DNA of 64,000 nt. Origin: Pseudomonas rhizoryzae. GTDB taxonomy: Bacteria; Pseudomonadota; Gammaproteobacteria; Pseudomonadales; Pseudomonadaceae. Position numbers and translations under genes: made by a program. The stretch spans positions 28,151-92,150 of the forward strand of contig NZ_SULM01000014.1 of NCBI RefSeq assembly GCF_005250615.1. The letters run 5' to 3'. Of the stretch, positions 57,499 through 64,000 are shown one piece after another (the first letter of the stretch is position 1; each line of letters opens with the position of its first letter). Below the pieces are notes generated by a model. The model was not told the DNA's origin. It made no database searches and saw only the letters and a list, made by a program, of their open reading frames with translations.

Positions 57499-58316
57499 TG
57501 CTGTTCCATCCAGCGGCGCCGCAAGGGGCGCATGGCTTGCCAGAGCGCAGCCTTGGCGGCCGGCTCTTCCATCAATATATCCAGCCCCGGCACCAGCCAG
57601 GCTGAGCCCAGGGCCGTGTCCCGTTCCATCCCGGTCGCCTCTAGGTCCTCGACGCCAGCGCAGCGCCGGGCGGCCGTACCGACCAACCAGAGGCCCAGGC
57701 CTTCGCCCAGCCGCTCCTGGTGTCCCGACACATAGCTCTGCACGAACTCGCAGGCCGCCGCCGGCCCCTGATCGAGCTGACCGCTGTTGAGCAGCGGCCA
57801 GCGAATGGGCTCCTCGCTGATGATCTTCGGCGTGTCCGGCAGGCCGGCGGCGCGCAGCAGATCCTTGAGCAGCAAGGCGGCCGGATCGCGCGAACCCAGG
57901 ATGTCCCCGGTCGGCAATTCCAGCAGCAACAGGCAACGCCCCGCCTGCAACAGTTGCAGGGCGAAGCGTGGCGCCGGCTCGCGTGGCGGCGGGGGCGCCC
58001 GCTCCGGTTCCGGCTCGACCACGGCGGTCGGTGCCGGCTTGACCGGGCTGGGGCGGGCGATCTCGATCCGCGGCCGGGCCGCAGCAGGCGCCTCGACCAT
58101 CGGCGCCGCCTTGGGCACCGGCTCCGGTTTGACCACCCTGGCGACGACGGGCGTCTCTTCCGGCGCCTCTACCCACAGCGCCTCCGGCCGCGAAGGCGCC
58201 GCGAAGGGCAAGGCCGTACGCGGCACCCAGACATCCAGGTCCATCGCCTGCAGATAGGCGCGACGACGCGCCTCGGCGGCGAGCGACGGGGAAGCGGAGG
58301 CAGCGGTATCGGGCAT
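57495..58316 (-). CDS. holD: HolD-like DNA polymerase III psi subunit with proline-rich insertion
   Basis: A 273-residue protein. Its ends resemble E. coli HolD (137 residues). Near the N-terminus ARRRAYLQAMDLDVWVPR recalls RRDWQLQQLGITQW, and the C-terminus AAKAALWQAMRPLRRRW recalls TARAALWQQI. Between ~residues 50 and 125 is a Pro/Ala/Glu-rich linker (PEPVPKAAPMVEAPAAARP) absent from enteric psi. The gene overlaps rimI, as holD does in E. coli. Psi bridges the clamp loader to chi and SSB; a divergent psi is known in pseudomonads. ATG at 58316 follows AAGGAT. Confidence 0.75.
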   Translation of the reverse strand: MPDTAASASPSLAAEARRRAYLQAMDLDVWVPRTALPFAAPSRPEALWVEAPEETPVVARVVKPEPVPKAAPMVEAPAAARPRIEIARPSPVKPAPTAVVEPEPERAPPPPREPAPRFALQLLQAGRCLLLLELPTGDILGSRDPAALLLKDLLRAAGLPDTPKIISEEPIRWPLLNSGQLDQGPAAACEFVQSYVSGHQERLGEGLGLWLVGTAARRCAGVEDLEATGMERDTALGSAWLVPGLDILMEEPAAKAALWQAMRPLRRRWMEQQ

Positions 58317-58412
58317 GGGCGGATCCTTGGGATACGCGGCGGGGGCGGCATTGTCGCGCGGATCGTCCCAGATCGAAAGGCCACCCTGCCCATCGGTCCC
58401 ACCGCTGTCACA

Positions 58413-58440
58413 TCGAAGGCTCTGGCGTCTGGAGTACAAT
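58413..58440 (+). promoter_or_regulatory. Candidate promoter of the mksFEB operon
   Basis: A TACAAT -10 at 58435-58440 with a weak -35 (TCGAAG, 58413-58418) and 16-base spacer, 28 bases before the mksF start, in the 152-base gap divergent from holD. Confidence 0.4.
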
Positions 58441-58468
58441 GGCGCTTTTGCCTGGTGCGGTCCCCACC

Positions 58469-59731
58469 ATGATCGACCCCAAACGCGTCCTGCGTACCCT
58501 TGCCGAACACTGGCACCTCATCGATCCGCTGTGCGCCCACTTCGACAGCGGCACCCTGGGCCTGGCCGAGTTGCGCGCCCGCCTGGCCGAACAGTTGCCG
58601 GAGCGGACGCCAGCCGACCTCACAGCCCTGCTCGACACCTGGATTCGCCTCGACATCCTGGTACCGGTGGCCAAGAGTCCCAACCGCTTCGAACTCAACG
58701 GCCAGATCCACGACTTCCTCGGCTATCTCAGGCGCGAACACCGCCTCGGCCTGTGCCTGGAGATCGAGGCCTACCTGCGCCACCTGGAGCGCCTCGCCGG
58801 CCACATCCGCGAGGCCTTCGACAACCGCGATGGCCCGGACCTGGCCCGTCAACTGCGCCTCTTGGACATGCGCGTGCGCGATGTCCTCAAGAAGCTGGCC
58901 AACGACGGCCACGCCCTGGAAGGCGTCGCCGAGCGCGCCAAGACCAGCGATCGTCAGATCCCCCTGCGCCAGCGCTATGCCGAGGTGCTGGCCACCTGGG
59001 ACGAATACGTCGAGCCGATGATCCAACTGGTCGCCGCTGACGGCGCCTTCGAGCGCGGCGTGCATCGCGTCGAACAGGTCCTGCTGCACCTGCTGGGCGA
59101 ACAGCAGCGCCTCGGCCACCTGGTCGACGACGACCTGCTGCTGCGCACCCAGGCGCGCATCCTGGAAATGCACAACGCCGCCCAACTGGCGCTGAGACGC
59201 GCCCGCGAATTGCTGCTGCCGCTGCGCGAAGAAGCCCGTCGGCACAACGCGGTCACCCGTGGCGCCGCCCTGGCCCTGGCCGCCATCCGCCGCAGAGGCC
59301 TCGACGCCGTGCCCCAGGCCGCCCTGCCACTGTTCAGCCGGCCGCAGAGTGTCTTCCTCGGCACCGCCGCCCAGGTGGAGAGCTACGTCTACGCCCTGGC
59401 CCGCTTCGAGCCCAAGCCGGCCCGCTTCCCCAGCCAGAGCAACCGGCAACGCGACAGCGAACGCCCCGCCGCACCCCGTACCGTGCGCGAGATGGTCGAC
59501 CTCTGCCAGGACGCCTTGCCGCTGCCCGACCTCATGGCCTGGCTGCTGGAGCAGGAACCGGCCGGCGACACCGACGAACTGCTCTACTGGTTCTCGCGCC
59601 TGTCCCGCGACGCCCGCTTCCAGCGCGAGCGCCTGGACCGCCGCCACTACGACACCCTCGAACACCGCGTCAGCCTGTGCTCCTATGCCCTGGCCGCCCG
59701 ATCCCCCGCGAGCGATGCCCATGCAACTTGA
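58469..59731 (+). CDS. mksF: MksF kleisin subunit of MksBEF condensin
   Basis: A 420-residue, mostly helical protein without signal peptide. N-terminal winged-helix-like region (MIDPKRVLRTLAEHWHLIDPL), long helices in the middle and a variable C-terminus, matching pseudomonad MksF. It is the kleisin that links the two MksB heads and binds MksE. Gene order mksF-mksE-mksB is conserved in Pseudomonas. ATG at 58469 is used instead of an upstream in-frame start that overlaps the promoter. It overlaps mksE by 11 bases. Confidence 0.9.
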   Translation: MIDPKRVLRTLAEHWHLIDPLCAHFDSGTLGLAELRARLAEQLPERTPADLTALLDTWIRLDILVPVAKSPNRFELNGQIHDFLGYLRREHRLGLCLEIEAYLRHLERLAGHIREAFDNRDGPDLARQLRLLDMRVRDVLKKLANDGHALEGVAERAKTSDRQIPLRQRYAEVLATWDEYVEPMIQLVAADGAFERGVHRVEQVLLHLLGEQQRLGHLVDDDLLLRTQARILEMHNAAQLALRRARELLLPLREEARRHNAVTRGAALALAAIRRRGLDAVPQAALPLFSRPQSVFLGTAAQVESYVYALARFEPKPARFPSQSNRQRDSERPAAPRTVREMVDLCQDALPLPDLMAWLLEQEPAGDTDELLYWFSRLSRDARFQRERLDRRHYDTLEHRVSLCSYALAARSPASDAHAT

Positions 59732-60410
59732 TCTCAACGAAATGACCCAGCTCGCGCCCATCTTCCGCGAGCTGTTCAAGGGCTATCACCTGTCCCGCAG
59801 CGAGCCCGAGTGCTACGCCCAGCTCAGCCAGCAGCAGGACCAGTACCGCGCCCTCTTCCGCGCCCTCGGCTTCGAGCTGGTCTGCGATCCGCGCGGCTTC
59901 TACTACTTCGTCCCCGAGCAGATGGGCACCCAGGTCAACAAGACCGCCCAACGCCTGGCGCTGTTCACCTTCATCCTGGTGGAGCATCTCGCCGACCAGG
60001 GTCGCGATCCCCTGGCCGTGCTCGACGGCGGCACCCTCGGCCGTCCCGAACTGCCGGCACTGCTGGACAAGTACCGCGACCTCTTCCTGCAGGCCGAGGT
60101 CACCACCCAGGACGAGCTGGAAGAAAAGATCCTGCGCCGCCTGACCCAACTCGGCTTCGCCCTGGACAGCAACGGCAGCTACCGCTTCCTGCCGCCCATG
60201 CACCGTTTCCTCGACGTCTGCCTGGCCGTGCAGCAGGACCGCGACCTGGCCGCCAGCCTGCACGCCAGCGACCTGCCGCTGCCGGCGCCGACCCTCGCCG
60301 GTGATGAAGACAGTCTTGATGAGGATAGCCCTGATGAGGAAGTCGCCGAGGATGACGAAGAGGCCGCCCTGGCCCGCGCCATCGCCGAAGAACGGGAGTT
60401 CGACCTATGA
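59721..60410 (+). CDS. mksE: MksE subunit of MksBEF condensin
   Basis: A 229-residue protein (231 from ATG 59715) with winged-helix-like folds (LDLNEMTQLAPIFRELFKGYHLSR; QVNKTAQRLALFTFILVEHLADQG) and an acidic tail (about 30 residues rich in Asp/Glu, EDSLDEDSPDEEVAEDDEE). MksE dimers bind MksF and help load DNA. It overlaps mksF at its start and mksB at its end (ATGA), so all three are translationally coupled. Confidence 0.9.
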   Translation: MQLDLNEMTQLAPIFRELFKGYHLSRSEPECYAQLSQQQDQYRALFRALGFELVCDPRGFYYFVPEQMGTQVNKTAQRLALFTFILVEHLADQGRDPLAVLDGGTLGRPELPALLDKYRDLFLQAEVTTQDELEEKILRRLTQLGFALDSNGSYRFLPPMHRFLDVCLAVQQDRDLAASLHASDLPLPAPTLAGDEDSLDEDSPDEEVAEDDEEAALARAIAEEREFDL

Positions 60411-63208
60411 TCCGCTACGGCATCAGCCGCTTCGCCCTGCTCAACACCGCCGGCTACAGCCTGGGCCTGTTCCCGCTGGAACAGCCGCTATCGGTCTACG
60501 GCGCCAACAACCTGGGCAAGAGCGCCTCGATCAATGCCCTGCAATTCCCCATCCTGGCGCGGCTCTCCGACATGAGCTTCGGCAAGTACAGCAACGAGCA
60601 GTCGCGCAAGTTCTACTTCGCCACCGACACCAGCTATATCCTCGTCGAACTGCGCCTGGCGCATGGTCCCCACGTCATCGGCGTAGCCGGTCGCGGCCCG
60701 GGGGGCGGCTTCGGCCACCAGTTCTTCGCCTATGCCGGCGAGCTGGACCTGGCCCACTACCAGCGCGACGGCACCTGCCTACGCCAGCGTGAACTCTTCG
60801 CCAGCCTGGAACGCGCCGGCCTCAAGGCCTACGAGGTCAAGCCCGAGGAACTGCGCCGCCTGCTGGTCGGCGGCCACACCAGTATCCCGCTGGACCTCAC
60901 CCTCATTCCGCTCAGGTCCACCAGCGAGCAGAGCCTAAAGACCTTCCGCGCCCTGTTCATCAATCTGCTGCACATGCGCGAGATCACCGCAGCCAAGCTC
61001 AAGCAGCTGTTCCTCGACGCCTTCGAGCACAGCTTGAGATCCGGTAGCGTCGACTACATCGCCGCCTGCGAGGAGGCCTTCCGCGACGTGCGCCGCATGG
61101 AGCAGGACTACCAGTCCCTGGTCGCTGCCGGCCCGCTGGTGGAAGCCCTGGCCAATGGCGTCGAACAGCGCGACCGGCTACGCGGCAAGCTGCACCGCCT
61201 CTCGCCGCTGCTCGACAGCCTGCTCGGCACCTGGCAGCACTACGCTATCGATCGCCGTGACGAACTCTTGGCCCAGAGCGAACACTACCGCCTGGAGCAG
61301 GACAGCCTGCAGCAGAACCAGCGCGACGGCACCAACGAACTGATGCGCCTGGAACGCGAGGTCAGCGGTCTGCAGCGCTGGCTGGCCGAGCTGGCCCAAC
61401 TCAAGCACCGCTTCGCCCTGGTGGAGTCCACCGCGCCCCTGGAAGCCCAGCTCCTCGCCGCCAAGGATGCTCACGACGAACTGGCCGGCGCCCTCTCCCA
61501 GTCGCGCCAATTCAGTAGCGAAGACCTCGACCAACGCGTCCGCGAATTGGAACAGCGCCTCAAGGGCCTACGGCAGCAACTGGATCACGCCGACAACAAC
61601 AGCTACGCCCGCCTGCGCGAGGAATTCAGCCAGGCCGACGTCGAACGGCTGATGCGCCTGTTCAACGGCCAGCTGTTCAGCCTGCCGCTGGGGCCCAAGG
61701 GTGTCGAATTGGCCGAAGACGGTAGCTGGCTGAAGACCCTCGAAGGGGTACTGGAACGCTTCCAGGGCGACCGCTTCGAACTGCCCGGCCTGTCCCTCGA
61801 CCTCTCGGGCATCGAGCCGCCGACCCTCCAGGCCCTGGCCGACCGCGCTGCCCTGCGCGACCAGAAGGATCGCCTGGAACGCGAACTCAAGCAGCTCAAG
61901 GCCCAGCAGGGCGTCATCGCCGACCGCCAGGCCAGCAAGGCCCAGGCCGAAGCCCTCTACCAACAGGTCCTGGACGCCCAGAAGGCCCTGGAAGACTTCC
62001 GCCGCTGCCAGACCCTCAGCGCCGAAGAGAACGAAAAGCTCGAACAACTGGCCCAGCTAGAAGCCGCCCAGGACGAGCTACGCCGGGCCGGCGACGCCTT
62101 CACCGAACGCGTCCAGCAACTCTCTGCCAAGCTGCAACTGATCGGCCGCCAGCTGGCCGACCTGGAAGCCAAGGACCGCACCCTGGCCGACGCCCTGCGT
62201 CGTCGCCAACTGCTGCCCACCGACCTGCCCCAGGGCACTCCCTTCTTGGAAGCGGTGGACGACTCCCTGGAAAACCTGCTGCCGCTGCTCAACGACTATC
62301 AGGACACCTGGCAGGCCCTACAGCGCGCCGACACCCAGATCGAGGCTCTCTACGCCCAGGTCCGCCTCAAGGGTGTGGCCAAGTTCGACAATGAAGAAGA
62401 TCCCGAGCGCCGTCTGCAACTGCTGGTCAACGCCTACGCCCACCGCCAGGATGAAGCCCTGACCCTGGCCAAGGCCCGTCGCGCCGCCGTCACCGACATC
62501 GCCCGCACCCTGAGAAACATCCGCAGCGACTACGACAACCTCGAACACCAGCTGCAGTTGTTCAACCGCGAGATCAACCGCAAGCAGGTCTCCAACCTGG
62601 AAAGCTTCCGCATCGTCCTCGCACCGAATAAGGATGCCCTTAAGCATATCGACCAGATCATCCACAGCGCTGGCCAATACGAAGAAGGCGAGACCCTCTC
62701 GGTCTTCGACCTCACCCAAGACAGCAGCCAGGACCAGAAGAACGAAGAAGCCCGCGACTACCTGGCACGCCTGGTCGCCGCCAACGGCAACCAGCTCGGC
62801 CTCAAGGACCTCTTCGAACTGGCCTTCGAGATCACCAAGCAGGGCGGGCAGCCGATCCTCCACACCGACATCGACGGCGCCGCTTCCAACGGCACCACCA
62901 TGACCATCAAGGCGCTGACCAACATGTACCTGTTGCTGCACCTGATGGATCGGGAACAGGCCGCCAAGATCCGCCTGCCCTACTACCTGGACGAGGCCGC
63001 CGACATCGATGAACGCAACCAGCAGGCCCTGATCGAGACCAGCCAGCAACTGGGCTTCGTGCCCATACTGGCCAGCGTCAAACCCCAGGTCAGCGCCCAG
63101 GTCGCCATCGACCTCGAAGGCGGCAGCGGCCCCGGTGGTATCTACATCGACGAAGCCGACTGGAAATACATCGCCAAACGCGACCTGGCCCTGCCAGAAC
63201 CCGCGTGA
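60407..63208 (+). CDS. mksB: MksB SMC-like ATPase of MksBEF condensin
   Basis: A 933-residue SMC-like ATPase. N-terminal Walker A YGANNLGKSASINALQF (about residues 31-40), coiled-coil arms from ~280 to ~740 around a hinge-like region (~390-470), and C-terminal signature (NGTTMTIKALTNM) and Walker B (PYYLDEAADIDERNQQAL). It is shorter than canonical SMC or MukB, as expected for MksB. With MksE and MksF it extrudes DNA loops and helps segregate chromosomes. No mksG nuclease gene follows: a terminator comes 16 bases after the stop. Confidence 0.94.
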   Translation: MIRYGISRFALLNTAGYSLGLFPLEQPLSVYGANNLGKSASINALQFPILARLSDMSFGKYSNEQSRKFYFATDTSYILVELRLAHGPHVIGVAGRGPGGGFGHQFFAYAGELDLAHYQRDGTCLRQRELFASLERAGLKAYEVKPEELRRLLVGGHTSIPLDLTLIPLRSTSEQSLKTFRALFINLLHMREITAAKLKQLFLDAFEHSLRSGSVDYIAACEEAFRDVRRMEQDYQSLVAAGPLVEALANGVEQRDRLRGKLHRLSPLLDSLLGTWQHYAIDRRDELLAQSEHYRLEQDSLQQNQRDGTNELMRLEREVSGLQRWLAELAQLKHRFALVESTAPLEAQLLAAKDAHDELAGALSQSRQFSSEDLDQRVRELEQRLKGLRQQLDHADNNSYARLREEFSQADVERLMRLFNGQLFSLPLGPKGVELAEDGSWLKTLEGVLERFQGDRFELPGLSLDLSGIEPPTLQALADRAALRDQKDRLERELKQLKAQQGVIADRQASKAQAEALYQQVLDAQKALEDFRRCQTLSAEENEKLEQLAQLEAAQDELRRAGDAFTERVQQLSAKLQLIGRQLADLEAKDRTLADALRRRQLLPTDLPQGTPFLEAVDDSLENLLPLLNDYQDTWQALQRADTQIEALYAQVRLKGVAKFDNEEDPERRLQLLVNAYAHRQDEALTLAKARRAAVTDIARTLRNIRSDYDNLEHQLQLFNREINRKQVSNLESFRIVLAPNKDALKHIDQIIHSAGQYEEGETLSVFDLTQDSSQDQKNEEARDYLARLVAANGNQLGLKDLFELAFEITKQGGQPILHTDIDGAASNGTTMTIKALTNMYLLLHLMDREQAAKIRLPYYLDEAADIDERNQQALIETSQQLGFVPILASVKPQVSAQVAIDLEGGSGPGGIYIDEADWKYIAKRDLALPEPA

Positions 63209-63223
63209 GCCCTGCCCGAACGC

Positions 63224-63253
63224 AAAAAGCCCGGCCAATGCCGGGCTTTTTAT
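63224..63253 (+). terminator. Terminator after mksB
   Basis: AAAAAGCCCGGC-CAAT-GCCGGGCTTTTTA, a symmetric hairpin with A-run before and T-run after, so it can stop transcription from either side. It closes the mksFEB operon. Confidence 0.9.
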
Positions 63254-63265
63254 TGCTCTGCCCTT

Positions 63266-63370
63266 GTAGGTTGGGCTGAGCACAGCGAAGCCCAACATCC
63301 GCCCCCCCAAAGCTCTGCACCCCACGCATAGCGCTCGAAGGTTGGTCTTCGCAAGCCCAGCCCAACCTAC
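63266..63370. repeat. GTAGGTTGGG dyad element, copy 2
   Basis: Outer arms GTAGGTTGGG (63266-63275) and CCCAACCTAC (63361-63370), with inner GCGAAGCCCAAC-type sequence as in the copy at 21250-21342. Non-coding. Confidence 0.7.
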
Positions 63371-63405
63371 AGCGTCTGATCGCAGCCATGGCGGTCCGCC
63401 GATGC

Positions 63406-63442
63406 GGCCGCTCCTACGGTAGATCTCCTTGTAGGAGCGGCC
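63406..63442. repeat. REP-type element GGCCGCTCCTAC / GTAGGAGCGGCC
   Basis: Perfect 12-bp arms (63406-63417 and 63431-63442) with a 13-base loop, the GTAGGAGCGG hallmark of Pseudomonas REP sequences. Confidence 0.75.
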
Positions 63443-63549
63443 CATGGCCGCGATAGCCCGGCGACGCCGGGCTGTTGCTAACTCTTACGCTCCTTGCAGG
63501 CTTCCACCAGCAGGAAGCGCTCAAGCCTCCCAGTTGCACCGCTTCTGGT

Positions 63550-63584
63550 CCCCTCTCCCCCGGGGAGAGGGCTGGGGTGAGGGC
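63550..63584. repeat. CCCCTCTCCC...GGGGTGAGGG repeat
   Basis: Another copy of the dispersed CTCTCCC/GGGAGAGGG family, here in opposite orientation (ending GGGGTGAGGGCGC), in the non-coding stretch between the REP and the rRNA terminator. Confidence 0.6.
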
Positions 63585-63599
63585 GCTTTTCCCGCCCCA

Positions 63600-63637
63600 A
63601 AGACAACACCCCCGCCAGAATGAACTGGACGGGGGTG
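63600..63637 (-). terminator. Terminator of the rRNA operon
   Basis: On the minus strand CACCCCC-GTCCAG and CTGGCGGGGGTG form a long stem around TTCATT, followed by TTGTCTTTG, 15 bases after the 5S gene. It probably ends the rRNA transcript. Confidence 0.75.
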
Positions 63638-63649
63638 CTGGGTGTTAGG

Positions 63650-63768
63650 CGCTTGACGATGACCTACTCTCACATGGGGAAACCCCACACTACCATCGGC
63701 GATGCATCGTTTCACTTCTGAGTTCGGGAAGGGATCAGGTGGTTCCAATGCTCTATGTTCGTCAAGCA
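63650..63768 (-). rRNA. rrf: 5S ribosomal RNA
   Basis: The minus strand reads TGCTTGACGA...TTGGAACCACCTGATCC...CCCGAACTCAGAAGTGAAACG...GGTAGTGTGGGG...TGTGAGAGTAGGTCATCGTCAAGC, a full gammaproteobacterial/Pseudomonas 5S rRNA of about 117-119 bases. Ends pair with each other (TGCTTGACG / CGTCAAGC). Confidence 0.97.
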
Positions 63769-63930
63769 ATTCGGTTGGCGGGCCAGGCGATGGGGCTGCC
63801 TGACTGGCCGAATTGGGTCTGTGACAGAAGTAGAAGTAAACGTATCGTCCTGGGTCTTGCGAACCCACGCGCCGTTTTCGGCGTCGTCTTCCTCACGCTC
63901 TGACACGCGGTCAGATTGTTTGGGTGTTAT

Positions 63931-64000
63931 ATGGTCAAGCCTCACGGGCAATTAGTATCGGTTAGCTCAACGCCTCACAGCGCTTACACACCCGACCTAT
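63931..64000 (-). rRNA. rrl: 23S ribosomal RNA, 3' end (partial)
   Basis: The minus strand from the right edge reads the conserved 23S 3' end: GTGTGTAAGCGCTGTGAGGCGTTGAGC, TAACCGATACTAATTGCCCGTGAGGCTTGACCAT. Only the last ~70 bases are in the window. The 162-base spacer to 5S (63769-63930) contains no tRNA. Confidence 0.95.

Noticed and set aside
58469..63208. A complete Wadjet (MksBEFG/JetABCD) defence system
   Set aside because: No MksG/JetD nuclease gene in the window; the operon ends with a terminator after mksB.

Overview
The window is about 64 kb of high-GC (mid-60s %) gammaproteobacterial chromosome. It most likely comes from Pseudomonas. The evidence is the 5S/23S rRNA sequence, a pseudomonad-type MksFEB condensin operon, a holD-rimI pair, a PFE-type esterase, a YcaC-type hydrolase, and Pseudomonas-style dispersed repeats (GTAGGTTGGG dyads, GTAGGAGCGGCC REPs, CCCTCACCCC...CTCTCCC elements). 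A UV-damage endonuclease plus a full inositol pathway would fit the P. oryzihabitans/psychrotolerans group, but that is inference.

Layout. (1) 1-7.2 kb: end of an MFS gene, then a tightly packed minus-strand unit (DoxX, ABM-membrane protein, PFE-like esterase, YtcJ-like amidohydrolase, MFS exporter with ABM tail, YcaC-like hydrolase, LysR). (2) 7.5-18.8 kb: small stress, efflux and regulator genes: DoxX, a LysR/MFS divergent pair, pirin, a DedA-type membrane protein followed by a MITE-like palindrome, an AraC-type HTH and a winged-helix NTPase that overlap tail to tail, a GlxA-type regulator, a DHA2 efflux pump with a divergent LysR, and a metallophosphoesterase. (3) 18.9-24 kb: nucleotide-translocase-like transporter, Tat-exported aldo/keto reductase, UV endonuclease UvsE framed by repeats, DUF445 protein. 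(4) 24.3-32.1 kb: a FadR-type regulator and a complete peptide ABC importer ending in a gamma-glutamyltransferase with no signal peptide, with a sigma-54-like promoter upstream. (5) 32.1-47.5 kb: a complete myo-inositol regulon: IolR (RpiR type) divergent from iolC-E-B-A-D-G, then an inositol ABC importer and another Gfo/Idh dehydrogenase. GGAA-N6-TTCC operators (one perfect, two imperfect) lie in front of the units. (6) 47.6-51.9 kb: a second sugar/cyclitol unit (isomerase, dehydrogenase, isomerase) with a divergent LacI regulator. (7) 52-53.7 kb: a hipA-hipB module in reversed gene order with twin operators. (8) 53.8-57 kb: tRNA-Met(CAU), otsB-otsA trehalose synthesis and an acidic protein. 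(9) 57-63.2 kb: rimI, a proline-rich HolD-like protein, and mksF-mksE-mksB. (10) 63.2 kb to end: repeats, then the 3' end of an rRNA operon on the minus strand (5S and the end of 23S).

Most genes belong to recognisable families. The least ordinary features are the palindromic operator sets for IolR and HipB, the reversed hip module, the tail-to-tail AraC/NTPase junction, the palindromic element sitting on a stop codon, the repeat that supplies the uvsE stop codon, the importer-plus-cytosolic-GGT unit behind a sigma-54-like promoter, and the uncharacterised esterase/amidohydrolase/efflux operon at the left end.
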